NCBI RefSeq assembly: GCF_027107535.1
Contig: NZ_CP114283.1
Coordinates: 930,001-994,000 of the forward strand
DNA from: Streptomyces aurantiacus
Lineage (GTDB): Bacteria; Actinomycetota; Actinomycetes; Streptomycetales; Streptomycetaceae
Direction of reading: 5' to 3'
Length of the DNA: 64,000 bases
The notes under the pieces are model-generated. The model had not been told where the DNA came from, did not search any database, and saw only the letters and a program-made list of their open reading frames with translations. The number at the start of each line of letters is the position of its first letter. Within the stretch, counting starts at the first letter, position 1. Below are positions 17,667 to 26,984 of this stretch, one piece after another. The position numbers and the translations under genes are program-made.

Positions 17667-18974
17667 TCAGCCTCGGCGCCGCCTGAGGAGCGGGGCTGCG
17701 AGGGCGGAGCCCCCGGTGGGGGCGGGAAGGGCGAGGGCAGGGGCCCGCTCCGGCGTCCGCCCGCCGACGTGCTCCGCCAGGAGCAGCGGCAGCCCCACCA
17801 CCGGCACCAGCCACACCATCACCATCAGCCGGTCGATGGCGATGTCGGGATGCGCGGCGATGCTCAGCACCCCGGTCCCCGCGGCGCCGAGAAGCAGCAC
17901 CCCGAAGGCGGGCCGCTGCCGAAGCGCGCCCCACCCGCCGGCCGCGACCAGTACCAGGAACAGCGGTTCGGCCAGCTGCCGCCGCAGCCACTCCGTCCAG
18001 AAGTTGACCTCCAGATGGAGGAACTCCCGCCAGGGGCGCTCCCGGTCGGGCCGGACGAAGTGATCGGTCAGAAGGTCCTGGAGACTGTCCGACTCCGACG
18101 GATAGCGCAGCAGCCGGGCGAGCAGGACCGTCCCCACGGCCGCCCCCAGAGTCACCTTGAGCAGCGTCCGCACGGCGTCCCCCGCCGGCCGTCCCGCCCT
18201 CCTGCGGTGGAGGCCGACCAGGCAGAGCGCCCCGGCGAGACACACCGACAGGAACAGCGCCTGCGAGTGCTTCACCGTGAAGAGCAGCGCCAGCGACACC
18301 GCCACCGGAGCCCCGCCGGACCGCCCGCGCAGCACCAGCGCGCACCCCCACAGCACCGCCAGGGTCAGCGCCATCATGGTGCCCTCGGCCATGGGCCGCA
18401 TCGCGGTCGCACCCGTCGGCAGCACGTAGTACAGCGCCTGCCCGGTCAGCGCGGCACCCACCGGAGCGCCCACCGTCCGCAGGACGAGGAACACCAGCAC
18501 GCCGCCGGCCGCCGCGACGCACACCCCCGCCGCCCACAGCCCCCACGTCACCCCGAGCAGGGTCACGAACGGCATGAGCAGCAGCGGGTACCCGGGCCGC
18601 ACCTCGAAGATCCGCATGAACCGCTCGCTCATGAACGGCGCGGTCCAGCCGGACGTCTGCCCCGCGTCGAGGCGCCGCCCCACCTTCCACTCGTAGTAGC
18701 CCCGGCACTGCGCCCGCACCTTCGGCCCCGGATCGGGAGCACGGAAGCGCCGGACGTCCACACTGTGGTTCCGGGAGGCCGTCTCGCCCCGGCTCGCGCA
18801 CAGGTACGCGATGCTCCGCCCCGCCGCCTCCGTCTTGTCCGCGCCGCCCAGACTCAGCGCGTACGACAGGTAGTTGCGGCTGTCGGGCGAGTCGCGCCCG
18901 GTGACGTTGGCGAGCTGGAGGCAGCCGAACAGCGCGGCGAGGAACAGCACCCACGCGGCGGGGCGAGCCCTCAT
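17667..18974 (-). CDS. Polytopic membrane protein, possible GT-C glycosyltransferase
   Basis: This 435-residue protein has an N-terminal transmembrane segment, then a loop of about 110 residues beginning DSPDSRNYLSYAL. The acidic-tyrosine pattern there resembles the catalytic loop of GT-C enzymes. It continues with about nine hydrophobic segments, including RPGYPLLLMPFVTLLG. The ATG overlaps the stop of the upstream TagF fusion by 4 bases (ATGA), so it is coupled to wall-polymer synthesis. I do not recognise a specific family; assignment as a glycosyltransferase is inference from topology and context, and a flippase or polymerase-like role is an alternative. Confidence 0.7.
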   Translation of the reverse strand: MRARPAAWVLFLAALFGCLQLANVTGRDSPDSRNYLSYALSLGGADKTEAAGRSIAYLCASRGETASRNHSVDVRRFRAPDPGPKVRAQCRGYYEWKVGRRLDAGQTSGWTAPFMSERFMRIFEVRPGYPLLLMPFVTLLGVTWGLWAAGVCVAAAGGVLVFLVLRTVGAPVGAALTGQALYYVLPTGATAMRPMAEGTMMALTLAVLWGCALVLRGRSGGAPVAVSLALLFTVKHSQALFLSVCLAGALCLVGLHRRRAGRPAGDAVRTLLKVTLGAAVGTVLLARLLRYPSESDSLQDLLTDHFVRPDRERPWREFLHLEVNFWTEWLRRQLAEPLFLVLVAAGGWGALRQRPAFGVLLLGAAGTGVLSIAAHPDIAIDRLMVMVWLVPVVGLPLLLAEHVGGRTPERAPALALPAPTGGSALAAPLLRRRRG

Positions 18975-21193
18975 GAGCGGGTCAGGGCGTCGCTCGGGGC
19001 GCCGGGCGCGGGAACCCTGGGCAGCGCCATGTCCTCGCCCAGCATCAACGTCCGTACGACCCGCTCCGCGGCCCGCCCGTCGTCGTACCCGCCGAACCGC
19101 GAACGGAAGTCCGCCCGCAGCCGTGCCGACTCCTCGTCCCGCCACGCGCCCGACGCGAACAGCCGCGCCAGCTCGTCCTCGTCACGGGTGACATGGCCCG
19201 GCGGCCGCTCGGTGACGTCGAAGTACGTGCCGCGCCCGGCGAGATACGTGTCCAGGTCGTAGGTGTGCAGGACGATCGGCCGGTCGAGGTGCGCGTAGTC
19301 GAACACCAGCGACGAGTAGTCGGTGATGAGCGCGTCGGAGGCGAGCAGCAGATCCTCCACCCGCGGCTCGTCCGTGACGTCCAGCACGAGACCGCGCCCG
19401 GCCAGGTCCCGCAGCCCGAGACCGCGTTCGTGGTGCTGGGCCAGCGACGGATGCAGCCGGACCGCCAGGACGTGGTCGCCGGGCAGGCCGGCCACCAGCC
19501 GCTCCAGGTCGCAGGTCGGCGCGTAACCGCCCTGGCGGTGGTCGCGGTTGGTCGGCGCGTACAGGATCAGGGTGCTGTCGTCCGGGACGCCCAGCCGCCC
19601 GCGTACGGACTCCCGCCGGCCCTGCTCCGGCACGACCAGGCAGTCGTTGCGCGGGCTGCCCGAGGGCAGGGACGTGAAGTCGCAGGGGTAGGCGCGGTCC
19701 CAGACCTGCTCCGAGTACGCGTCGGCGGCCAGGCTGTAGTCCCAGCGGTCGGCCCGCAGCAGCATCTTCGGGACACTGAAACCGCGCCGCGCACCGGGGT
19801 ACTTCAGCAGATCCGCGCCCATCGACTTCAGCGGGGTGCCCTGGTGGGTCTGGATGTGGACGGCGCCCTCGCGTTTCACCAGGTCGTTCGCCCAGTTGAC
19901 GTTGTTGACCAGGTACGTGGCGCGCGCCGTCACCCTGCGGTACGCCCGGCTGCCCGGCAGGACGTGCTCGACATCCGGCGGCAGCGTGTCCACGTACTCC
20001 TTCCCGACCACCCACACGCCCCGGATGTGCGGGGCGATCTCCCGGGCCTTGCGGTGGATCGCCGCCGGGTCGCCGAGGACACCCCGGTGCGAGAAGGCCG
20101 AGTACACCGCCAGGTTCGGGTCGAGCCCCCGCCGCAGGACCAGGCGCCGGTGCAGCGCGAGCAGCACCCTGCGCAGCCGTCGGCGCCACACCCGGTAACG
20201 CCTGCGCAGTCCGGCACGCTTCACGGCGGCGGCGCGGTGCAGCCCGTAGAGGGCGTAGGGGGCCCGGGCGAGGAGCGTGAAGGACGTCCGCGGGATGTGC
20301 GCGCCGAGCCGGTGACCGCTCGGGCGGTACACCCGCAGGTCCTGCGCCGCCCGCCGGTGGAACTCGGGCCGGGACGCCGGCGGTACGCGGTCCTGCTGGC
20401 GGAGGATGAACAGGTAGTGGTCCGCCATGTGGTCGTAGAGGAAACCACGCCACCGCTCCAGCTCCGGCCGTTCCTCGACGAACCGGAACAGCCGCTCGTA
20501 CTGGGCGAACACCTCGAAGTGCTCCCGGCTCGGCGTGCGCATCGCGTTGCCCTGGCGGCGCTGCCGGTAGTACACGCAGACCCGGTCGACGAGCGTGATC
20601 GTGCGGGCCGTCCACAGCGTCTGGTAGACGATCACCGCGTCCTCGTAGAAGCCGGTGGGGAAGGCGAAGCCGCCCTCGCGGAAGAAGTCGAGGCGGTACG
20701 CCTTGTTCCAGACGACCGTGAACAGGTCGAGCAGGTCGGGGCGTTCGGCGACCGTGAACACCTCCGGTCCCGGCGCCTCGAACACCGCCGCGTCCCGGTT
20801 GCGCTTCACCGCGCCGTACCAGTGCGTGCGCGCGTAGTCGAACAGGACGATGTCCGGCCGGGAGGTCGCGTCGATGCGCTCGGCGATCGCCCGCAGCGTG
20901 CCCGGTGTGTAGCTGTCGTCGCTGTCGAGGAACAGCAGGTACTCGCCCCGCGCCAGCTTCGCGCCGTGGTTGCGGGCCGGGCCGATACCGCCGTTGACGG
21001 GGAGATGGACCGGCACGACCCGCTCGTCGCGGGCCGCGAACTCGTCGATGATCGCCGGACTCCCGTCCGGGGAGCGGTCGTCGACGACGATCAGCTCGAG
21101 GTCGCCGTACGACTGGCCGAGGACCGACTCCAGACAGGTGCGCAGGTAGCCCTGCACGTTGTGGACGGGCACGACGATGCTGAAGCGGGGCAT
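18971..21193 (-). CDS. GT2 glycosyltransferase fused to CDP-glycerol glycerophosphotransferase (TagF-like)
   Basis: This 740-residue bifunctional wall-polymer enzyme has an intact GT-A domain at residues 1-230 (VVDDRSPDGS at 37-46, FLDSDDS near 90, FPTGFYEDAV). A basic Arg-rich linker follows, then a Glyphos_transf domain with QTHQGTPLKSMG near residue 451 and ITDYSSLVFDY near 622. The start at 21193 gives the family-typical MPRFSI opening and a GGAAG ribosome-binding site; an in-frame ATG at 21250 touching the upstream stop is also possible. It stands in a leftward series of three similar fusions and overlaps the membrane protein downstream. Unlike the 3432-6299 paralogue, no beta-rich module separates the two domains. 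Confidence 0.9.
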   Translation of the reverse strand: MPRFSIVVPVHNVQGYLRTCLESVLGQSYGDLELIVVDDRSPDGSPAIIDEFAARDERVVPVHLPVNGGIGPARNHGAKLARGEYLLFLDSDDSYTPGTLRAIAERIDATSRPDIVLFDYARTHWYGAVKRNRDAAVFEAPGPEVFTVAERPDLLDLFTVVWNKAYRLDFFREGGFAFPTGFYEDAVIVYQTLWTARTITLVDRVCVYYRQRRQGNAMRTPSREHFEVFAQYERLFRFVEERPELERWRGFLYDHMADHYLFILRQQDRVPPASRPEFHRRAAQDLRVYRPSGHRLGAHIPRTSFTLLARAPYALYGLHRAAAVKRAGLRRRYRVWRRRLRRVLLALHRRLVLRRGLDPNLAVYSAFSHRGVLGDPAAIHRKAREIAPHIRGVWVVGKEYVDTLPPDVEHVLPGSRAYRRVTARATYLVNNVNWANDLVKREGAVHIQTHQGTPLKSMGADLLKYPGARRGFSVPKMLLRADRWDYSLAADAYSEQVWDRAYPCDFTSLPSGSPRNDCLVVPEQGRRESVRGRLGVPDDSTLILYAPTNRDHRQGGYAPTCDLERLVAGLPGDHVLAVRLHPSLAQHHERGLGLRDLAGRGLVLDVTDEPRVEDLLLASDALITDYSSLVFDYAHLDRPIVLHTYDLDTYLAGRGTYFDVTERPPGHVTRDEDELARLFASGAWRDEESARLRADFRSRFGGYDDGRAAERVVRTLMLGEDMALPRVPAPGAPSDALTRS

Positions 21194-21249
21194 GGCACTT
21201 CCAGGTCCGGGAACTTGCTGGTCTGTGGCTGTCGGAGGACGTGACGGCA

Positions 21250-23394
21250 TCAGTGCGCCGGCGTACGGGGGCGCGACACGGCCGCGGCCGGCACGGGCAG
21301 GCGCTCCCGCAGCGGGATCAGCGGCGGCAGCTCCTCCTCGGGCTGCCCGAGCAGCACCCGCCGTACGACCCGTTCGGCGGCCCGCCCGTCGTCGAACGCG
21401 CAGAACCGCTCACGGAAGCGGGCCCGCAGCCCGGCGGACCGCTCGTCCGCCCACTCTCCCGACGTGAGGACCCGGAGCAACTCGTCCTGGGTACGGGCGA
21501 CATGGCCCGGAGGCTCGGCGAGCAGGTCGAAGTAGACGCCCCGGGTGTCCCGGTAGACGTCCCAGTCGTCGGCGTACGTGACGATCGGCCGGTCGAGGTT
21601 GGCGTAGTCGAACATGATGGACGAGTAGTCCGTGATCAGCGCGTCCGAGGCCAGACAGACGTCCTCGGTCTCCCGCAGCGACGTCACGTCGATCAACCGC
21701 CCGTCCGCCACGGCCTGTCGCAGATCGGCGTTGCCGTCGAGGAAGTAGTGCGCCCGCAACAGCACCACGAACTCCTCCCCGAGCTCCGCGCAGAACCGCG
21801 CCAGGTCGAACTGCGCGGAGATGTCACGCGGATAGTCCCGGTAGGTCGGCGCGTACAGCAGCGCCACCCGGTCCGCGGGGATGCCGAGCCGCTCGCGGAT
21901 CGCGGCGACCTCACCGGGTTCCGCCGTGTAGAAGCGGTCGTTGCGCGGATAGCCGTACTCCAGGTGCGTGAAGGCGCTGGGGTAGGCACCCGACCAGACC
22001 TCCGTGGAGTGCGCGTTGGAGGACAGGGAGTGGTCCCAGCGGTCCACGCGCTGCATCAGCCGGCCGAAGCTCCCCGTGGCCGCCGCGACGGCCCGGTACT
22101 CGATCTGGTCGACGCCCATCCGCTTCAGCGGCGTCCCGTGATGCGTCTGGACGTGCACGGTGCCGGGCCGCTTGCGCACGGCCGTCTCGAAGTTGACGTT
22201 GTTGAACGTGTACTTCGCCCGGGCCATCACCTGCCAGTACCGCCTGCTGCCGATCACCACGCTCTCCACGTCCTCGGGCATGTGCGGCAGTTCCCTCTCC
22301 TTCACCAGGAACACCGACCGGATGTGCGGGGCGAGTTCACGTGCCGTGCGGTGGACGGCCGCCGGGTTGCAGGCGTAGCCGCGGCCCCAGTAGGCGGCGA
22401 AGACGGCGAGGTTCTCGTCCAGCGGCCTGCGCAGGTGCCACGCGTAGGTGAGGGCCCGGCGCCACCGCGACGTGGTGCGGGCCGCGTACGCCCGCGCCCG
22501 CGCCGTCTGTCCGCCGAGAGCCACGAGCGTGCGGAACGCCGTGGACGCACCGCGCCGGAGCAACCGGTTCCGCACACCCGGGGTGCGGTGACCCGCCGGG
22601 CGGTGGCGCCGGTGGAGCCTGCCCGTACGGCGGAAGAAGGCCCTGTCGCGGGGGTTGCCGGCCGCGCAGTCGAGGACCTCGGCGAAGAGCTGCCCGAAGA
22701 GGGCGCGCAGCCGGTCCTCGGGGAGTCCCTGTGCGGCGGCCCGGTCCAGGACCAGCTCGACCTGGTCGAGGAGCTCCGCCTGCAGGCGGGGCGGCGTACC
22801 ACCGCTCCGCCTGCGCTCGGTACGCCGTACGCAGACCGTGTCCAGCACCTCGGTCCGCCCGGCCGCGAGCGCCACCAGCCCGGCCCAGCCGAGGTCCGTT
22901 CGGCGTCCCTCGGGGAAGGCGAGCCCGTGCTCGCGGAGGAAGGCGCGGCGGTAGGCCGTGGCCCACACCGGCAGCCGTACGTCGGTGGGGTCCGCGTCCT
23001 CGAACAGCTCCGGCTCGGGCTCGCCCTCCCACCACGGGACGCGTTCGTGGCCGAGGCGCAGTACGTCGGCCTCGCCCCCGGCCTCGCGGGCCTCCCGCAG
23101 CCGCGCGTCCGTCACGGCGAGCGCCCCCGGCGTCAGCGCGTCCCCCGCCTCCAGAAACAGCAGGTACGTTCCCGCGGCCGCCCGCAGCCCCGCGTCGCGT
23201 GAACCGGTGACGAGGACGACCCGGGGGTCCCGCCCGGCGTACTCGGCGGCGACCGTGCCCGCCGGGGAACCGGGGGTCCCGCAGGCCGCGATCAGCTCGA
23301 AGTCGGTGAAGGACTGGGCGAGGACCGCGTCGAGAGCCGTGGGGAGCCGCCCCGCGACGTCCTGGACGGTGACGATGATGCTGAAGCGGGGCAT
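21250..23394 (-). CDS. TagF-like CDP-glycerol glycerophosphotransferase with degenerate GT2 domain
   Basis: This 714-residue protein has the same architecture as its neighbours. The C-terminal Glyphos_transf domain is intact (QTHHGTPLKRMG near residue 418, ITDYSSIMFDYANLDRP near 589). The N-terminal GT2 domain keeps the fold pattern but has lost key residues. The donor-binding DD of paralogues is replaced in IAACGTPGS, the DSDD metal motif reads EAGD, and the ED pair before the acceptor helix reads TD. The GT2 half is therefore probably non-catalytic and structural. The ATG begins the family-typical MPRFSI without a clear ribosome-binding site. The gene leads into the next fusion with a touching TGATG junction if the upstream start of that gene is used. 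Confidence 0.9.
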   Translation of the reverse strand: MPRFSIIVTVQDVAGRLPTALDAVLAQSFTDFELIAACGTPGSPAGTVAAEYAGRDPRVVLVTGSRDAGLRAAAGTYLLFLEAGDALTPGALAVTDARLREAREAGGEADVLRLGHERVPWWEGEPEPELFEDADPTDVRLPVWATAYRRAFLREHGLAFPEGRRTDLGWAGLVALAAGRTEVLDTVCVRRTERRRSGGTPPRLQAELLDQVELVLDRAAAQGLPEDRLRALFGQLFAEVLDCAAGNPRDRAFFRRTGRLHRRHRPAGHRTPGVRNRLLRRGASTAFRTLVALGGQTARARAYAARTTSRWRRALTYAWHLRRPLDENLAVFAAYWGRGYACNPAAVHRTARELAPHIRSVFLVKERELPHMPEDVESVVIGSRRYWQVMARAKYTFNNVNFETAVRKRPGTVHVQTHHGTPLKRMGVDQIEYRAVAAATGSFGRLMQRVDRWDHSLSSNAHSTEVWSGAYPSAFTHLEYGYPRNDRFYTAEPGEVAAIRERLGIPADRVALLYAPTYRDYPRDISAQFDLARFCAELGEEFVVLLRAHYFLDGNADLRQAVADGRLIDVTSLRETEDVCLASDALITDYSSIMFDYANLDRPIVTYADDWDVYRDTRGVYFDLLAEPPGHVARTQDELLRVLTSGEWADERSAGLRARFRERFCAFDDGRAAERVVRRVLLGQPEEELPPLIPLRERLPVPAAAVSRPRTPAH

Positions 23395-23566
23395 GTGGTG
23401 TGGTGCTCTTTCTGTCTGTGCTGGGTGGTGCTGCCGTCCCGGCGGGGCGACCGGCCCCGCCGGGACGACAGCACGTGCGGCTTGGAGCGGACTGGTCGCG
23501 CACGCGGCGAACCTGCGTGTGCCGAAGCCCCGCGTCCCCGGAGGAACGCTCCTGCCGCCGGCGGCG

Positions 23567-24508
23567 TCAGTCCTTGCGGCGGCGCCTCACCAGCGCCCTC
23601 GTGACGATCGGCGGGAGCAGGTCCTTGGCGAGCTTGCGGGCACGGCGGGGGCGGGCGGCGGGACGGGCGGGAGCGGGCCGGGACGACGCCGCACGCTGGA
23701 CCGGCACGGCCGGCCGGGCGGACGCGGCGGACGCGGGCGGTTCCTCGGCCGCGTACCGGGAGACCGGATGCTTCGGCTCGGTCGCCTTCCTGCCGTCGAT
23801 GCGGATCATTCCGTGCCCCGCGACCTGCTGCACCTCGTGCCACATGTCGTCACGGGCCGCCAGCCACTCCAGCAGCGCGTCGCGCAGCGGCTCCGGATCG
23901 CCCCAGGTGCCGTAGAACTTCGTGCCGGTCACGCATATGGGGTGCAGGCCGAGCGTGGCCACCGCCCCCCAGGTGGCGCAGGCGACACCCGGGCAGTGCT
24001 CGGCGCGGTAGTCGTCCAGCACGACCACGCCGTCGGGCAGGAGGATGTCCCGCACGGCCTCGATGTCCCCGTGCACGTGCTCGTACAGGTGCGAGGCGTC
24101 GATGTGCGCGAAACGGCAGCTGTTGTCCGCGACCCGGTCGGCGACCACCGACGTCGGAGCCTGGACGACCTCGGGCAGCCTCTCGTGGAACGCCGAGAAG
24201 TTGGCCTCGAAGGCACGCCGGGTGAGCGTCGAGTACGACTTGTTCATCTCCTTCAGGTTGGCCGCGTCCTGAGCCTCCGAGTCGAAGAGGTCGCACACCG
24301 TGAAGGCGTCCTCGTCGCGCCGGTACGAGGCCATGAAGATCGCGCTCTTGCCCATGTACGCGCCGAGTTCGAGCAGGTCGCCCTGCTGCGCGCGGTCCAG
24401 CTGCCCGGAGAGAAACCAGTCGAACAACTGCTGGTCGACGGCACGGAACCAGCCCTTGACCTCCGACAGGGCCTTGGGACGGGGCAGTTCGGTGGTGCTG
24501 GAAGTCAT
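23567..24508 (-). CDS. Class I SAM-dependent methyltransferase (Methyltransf_24 type)
   Basis: This 313-residue protein has a Rossmann-like domain at about 30-215: LLELGAYMGKSAIFMASY is the SAM-binding motif I, CRFAHIDASHLYEHVHGDIEAV and GVVVLDDYRAE are the later strands found in sugar- and polyketide-modifying methyltransferases of this type. The last 80 residues are Ala/Pro/Arg-rich, disordered and strongly basic, which may tether it to the membrane or polymer. GGAG six bases before the ATG is a good ribosome-binding site. It lies between two TagF fusions, so O-methylation of a wall-polymer sugar is the likely job (inference). Confidence 0.82.
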   Translation of the reverse strand: MTSSTTELPRPKALSEVKGWFRAVDQQLFDWFLSGQLDRAQQGDLLELGAYMGKSAIFMASYRRDEDAFTVCDLFDSEAQDAANLKEMNKSYSTLTRRAFEANFSAFHERLPEVVQAPTSVVADRVADNSCRFAHIDASHLYEHVHGDIEAVRDILLPDGVVVLDDYRAEHCPGVACATWGAVATLGLHPICVTGTKFYGTWGDPEPLRDALLEWLAARDDMWHEVQQVAGHGMIRIDGRKATEPKHPVSRYAAEEPPASAASARPAVPVQRAASSRPAPARPAARPRRARKLAKDLLPPIVTRALVRRRRKD

Positions 24509-24568
24509 GAGTACTCCGTAAAACGGGGTCTGTGGATTTCCTGTGCCTGGGGATGGGACCGGAGTGCT

Positions 24569-26860
24569 TCAGGGTCTGTCAACGACGGGAACGGAAACGC
24601 CGGATGTCGGGACGGTGGTGAGAGGTGAGAGCGTGTTCCGGTCCGCGGCCGACGGCACCGGACGACGCTCCTCCAGCGGCACCACCGCGGGCAGTCCGGC
24701 CGTCTCACCGAGCACGACATGGCGTACGACGCGCTCCGCGGCCCGCCCGTCGTCGTAGGGGCAGAAGCGCTCCCGGAACGCCGCTCGCAGCTGCGCGGAG
24801 CGCGAACCGCGCCAGTGGCCCGTCGCGAAGATGTCGATCAGCTCGTCCTCGCTGCGCGCGACCGCGCCGGGCGGGAAGGCGCGCAGATCGAAGTAGGTGC
24901 CCCGGGCCGCCTCGTACGCCTCCCAGTCGTCCGCGTGGATCACGATGGGCCGGTCGAGATTGGCGTAGTCGAACATCAGCGACGAGTAGTCGGTGACCAG
25001 TGCGTCCGAGGCGAGGCACAGCGACTCGACGCTCGGATGGTCCGACACGTCGATCAGCCGGCCGCCGCCGCGGGCCAGCGGGGCCCGGTACGCGGGGTGG
25101 GCGCGGGTCAGCAGGACGAAGCGCGGGCCGAGCCGGCGCAGCACCCGCTCCAGGTCGAGCGCCGCGCGCTGGGTGCGGAGGTAGTCGCGGTGCGTCGGCG
25201 CGTACAGGACCGCCACCGAGCCCTCGGGGATGCCGAGGGACTCACGCAGCCGGGCCACGTCCGTCGGCGTCGCCTTCTGGAACACGTCGTTGCGCGGCTG
25301 GCCGTACTCCAGCGTCGTGTAGCCGGACGGGAAGACGCGCTCCCAGACGAGCGTGGAGTGGCGGTTGGCCGACAGGCAGTAGTCCCACTGGTCGGCGCCG
25401 CGCAGCACCTCGGCGAAGTCCGTGCCGCGCGCCGCCGCCGGGCGGTCCTGGAGGTCCAGGCCCATGTGCTTGAGCGGCGTGCCGTGCTGCGTCTGGATCA
25501 TGACCTGGCCGGGCCGCTTCACCAGCCGGCGGTCGAAGCCGACGTTGTCGACGAGGTACCTGGACCGGGCGAGCGCCGTCCAGTACGCGGCGGAGCCCGG
25601 CGTCAGCCTGCGCGTGCCCGTCGGGATCGTGTGGTGGAACTCGGGGTCCGCGATCCACGCGGTGCGCATCCCCGGCGCGAGCGTACGGAACGCGGCCTCC
25701 AGCGCCCCCGGGTTGCAGCCGTGACCCCGCCCCCCGTAGCCGGCGAACACGGCGTGGTCGGTCCGCACGGGCAGTCGGCGCTGGACGCCGTAGTGCAGCC
25801 GGAGCGCGGCCGTCCGGACACCGCGGGCCAGCGCCCCGGTGAGCCGCGCGACCCGCCGCTTGAGCCGCGTCGCCGTCCACAGCGCGCGGAACGCGCGATG
25901 ACTGCCGAGGCGTACCAGCGCGTGCCGCAGCCGGTTGCCGGACGGGAGGCCCGCGTCACCCACGCGGTAACGGCGGTGGTGCGCACGGGCCTTGCGCAGG
26001 AACGCGGCACGGGTGCCGCGCGGCAGCCGGTCGCGCTTGAGGAAGACGGCCGACAGGTGGTCGACCATGCGACGGAACAGGACAGGACGCCACTGGGCCA
26101 GTTCGGGGTGCGCGTCGAGATGGGCGAAGACCCGGTCGTACTGGTCGAAGATGTCGAAGTGCCTGCTGCTGGTCGTGCCCAAAATGCTCCCCTGACGCCG
26201 CTGCCGGTAGTGGACACAGACGCGGTCGAGCGTCGCGATGGTCTCGGCGGCCATCAGGACCGGGAACGTCCAGGGAGTGTCCTCGTAGTAGCCGGGCGGG
26301 AACGCGAACCGCTCCCGCTCGACGAACTCCCGGCGGTACGCCTTGTTCCACACGACCATGAGGACGTTCAGCAGTCCCGGCCTGTCGTCGAGACGGAACG
26401 GCGCCGGGCCCTCCTCGGTGAGCTGGCCCGCCCGGACGTTGCGGACCGTCTCGCCCGACCAGAAGGTGCGCGCGTAGTCGTAGACCAGGACGTCCGGATC
26501 ACCGGTCTCCTTGACGCGGTCGGCGATCTCCCGCAGCGCGTGCGGGGTGAGGCTGTCGTCGCCGTCCAGGAAGATCAGATAGTCGCCGGTCGCGTACCGC
26601 ATGCCTGCGTTGCGGGCCCGGCCGAGACCCACGTTCTCCTTGAGGTGGACGGCCCGCACGCGCGCGTCGCGGGCCGCGAACTCGTCGATGATCGCACCGC
26701 AGGCATCCGGTGAGCAGTCGTCGACAGCGATCAACTCGAGATCGGTGAAGGACTGTTCGAGGACCGACGCCATGCACTCGTGCAGATACGCCTGCACCTG
26801 GTACGCGGGGACAATGACACTGAACCGGGGCAAGGGACATCCATGGGTCGGCGCGGCCAT
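24569..26860 (-). CDS. GT2 glycosyltransferase fused to CDP-glycerol glycerophosphotransferase (TagF-like)
   Basis: This 763-residue bifunctional wall-polymer enzyme has a complete N-terminal GT2 domain (VDDCSPDACG near residue 46, FLDGDDSLTPH near 97, FPPGYYEDTPW). A basic linker precedes the Glyphos_transf domain, with QTQHGTPLKHMG near residue 460 and VTDYSSLMFDYANLDRP near 625. The ATG at 26860 has no good ribosome-binding site; a TTG at 26833 would give LPRFSV as first residues, matching the MPRFSI opening of the paralogues, and is a realistic alternative. It is the first of the leftward run of fusions ending at 17667. Confidence 0.9.
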   Translation of the reverse strand: MAAPTHGCPLPRFSVIVPAYQVQAYLHECMASVLEQSFTDLELIAVDDCSPDACGAIIDEFAARDARVRAVHLKENVGLGRARNAGMRYATGDYLIFLDGDDSLTPHALREIADRVKETGDPDVLVYDYARTFWSGETVRNVRAGQLTEEGPAPFRLDDRPGLLNVLMVVWNKAYRREFVERERFAFPPGYYEDTPWTFPVLMAAETIATLDRVCVHYRQRRQGSILGTTSSRHFDIFDQYDRVFAHLDAHPELAQWRPVLFRRMVDHLSAVFLKRDRLPRGTRAAFLRKARAHHRRYRVGDAGLPSGNRLRHALVRLGSHRAFRALWTATRLKRRVARLTGALARGVRTAALRLHYGVQRRLPVRTDHAVFAGYGGRGHGCNPGALEAAFRTLAPGMRTAWIADPEFHHTIPTGTRRLTPGSAAYWTALARSRYLVDNVGFDRRLVKRPGQVMIQTQHGTPLKHMGLDLQDRPAAARGTDFAEVLRGADQWDYCLSANRHSTLVWERVFPSGYTTLEYGQPRNDVFQKATPTDVARLRESLGIPEGSVAVLYAPTHRDYLRTQRAALDLERVLRRLGPRFVLLTRAHPAYRAPLARGGGRLIDVSDHPSVESLCLASDALVTDYSSLMFDYANLDRPIVIHADDWEAYEAARGTYFDLRAFPPGAVARSEDELIDIFATGHWRGSRSAQLRAAFRERFCPYDDGRAAERVVRHVVLGETAGLPAVVPLEERRPVPSAADRNTLSPLTTVPTSGVSVPVVDRP

Positions 26861-26935
26861 ATTGCCCGGAAACGGCCGAAGGGGTTACGTGGTTACGCCG
26901 GATGCGGCATGTGGGGGACCCCGGAGCGACGCGAA

Positions 26936-26965
26936 GGGGGGCGGGACCGTGTCGGCCCGCCCCCC
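26936..26965 (-). terminator. GC-only hairpin after the sugar importer operon
   Basis: GGGGGGCGGG (26936-26945) pairs with CCCGCCCCCC (26956-26965) about 20 bases past the last permease stop. No T-tract follows on the minus strand. Confidence 0.5.
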
Positions 26966-26984
26966 AACGCGTGCACTCAGGACG

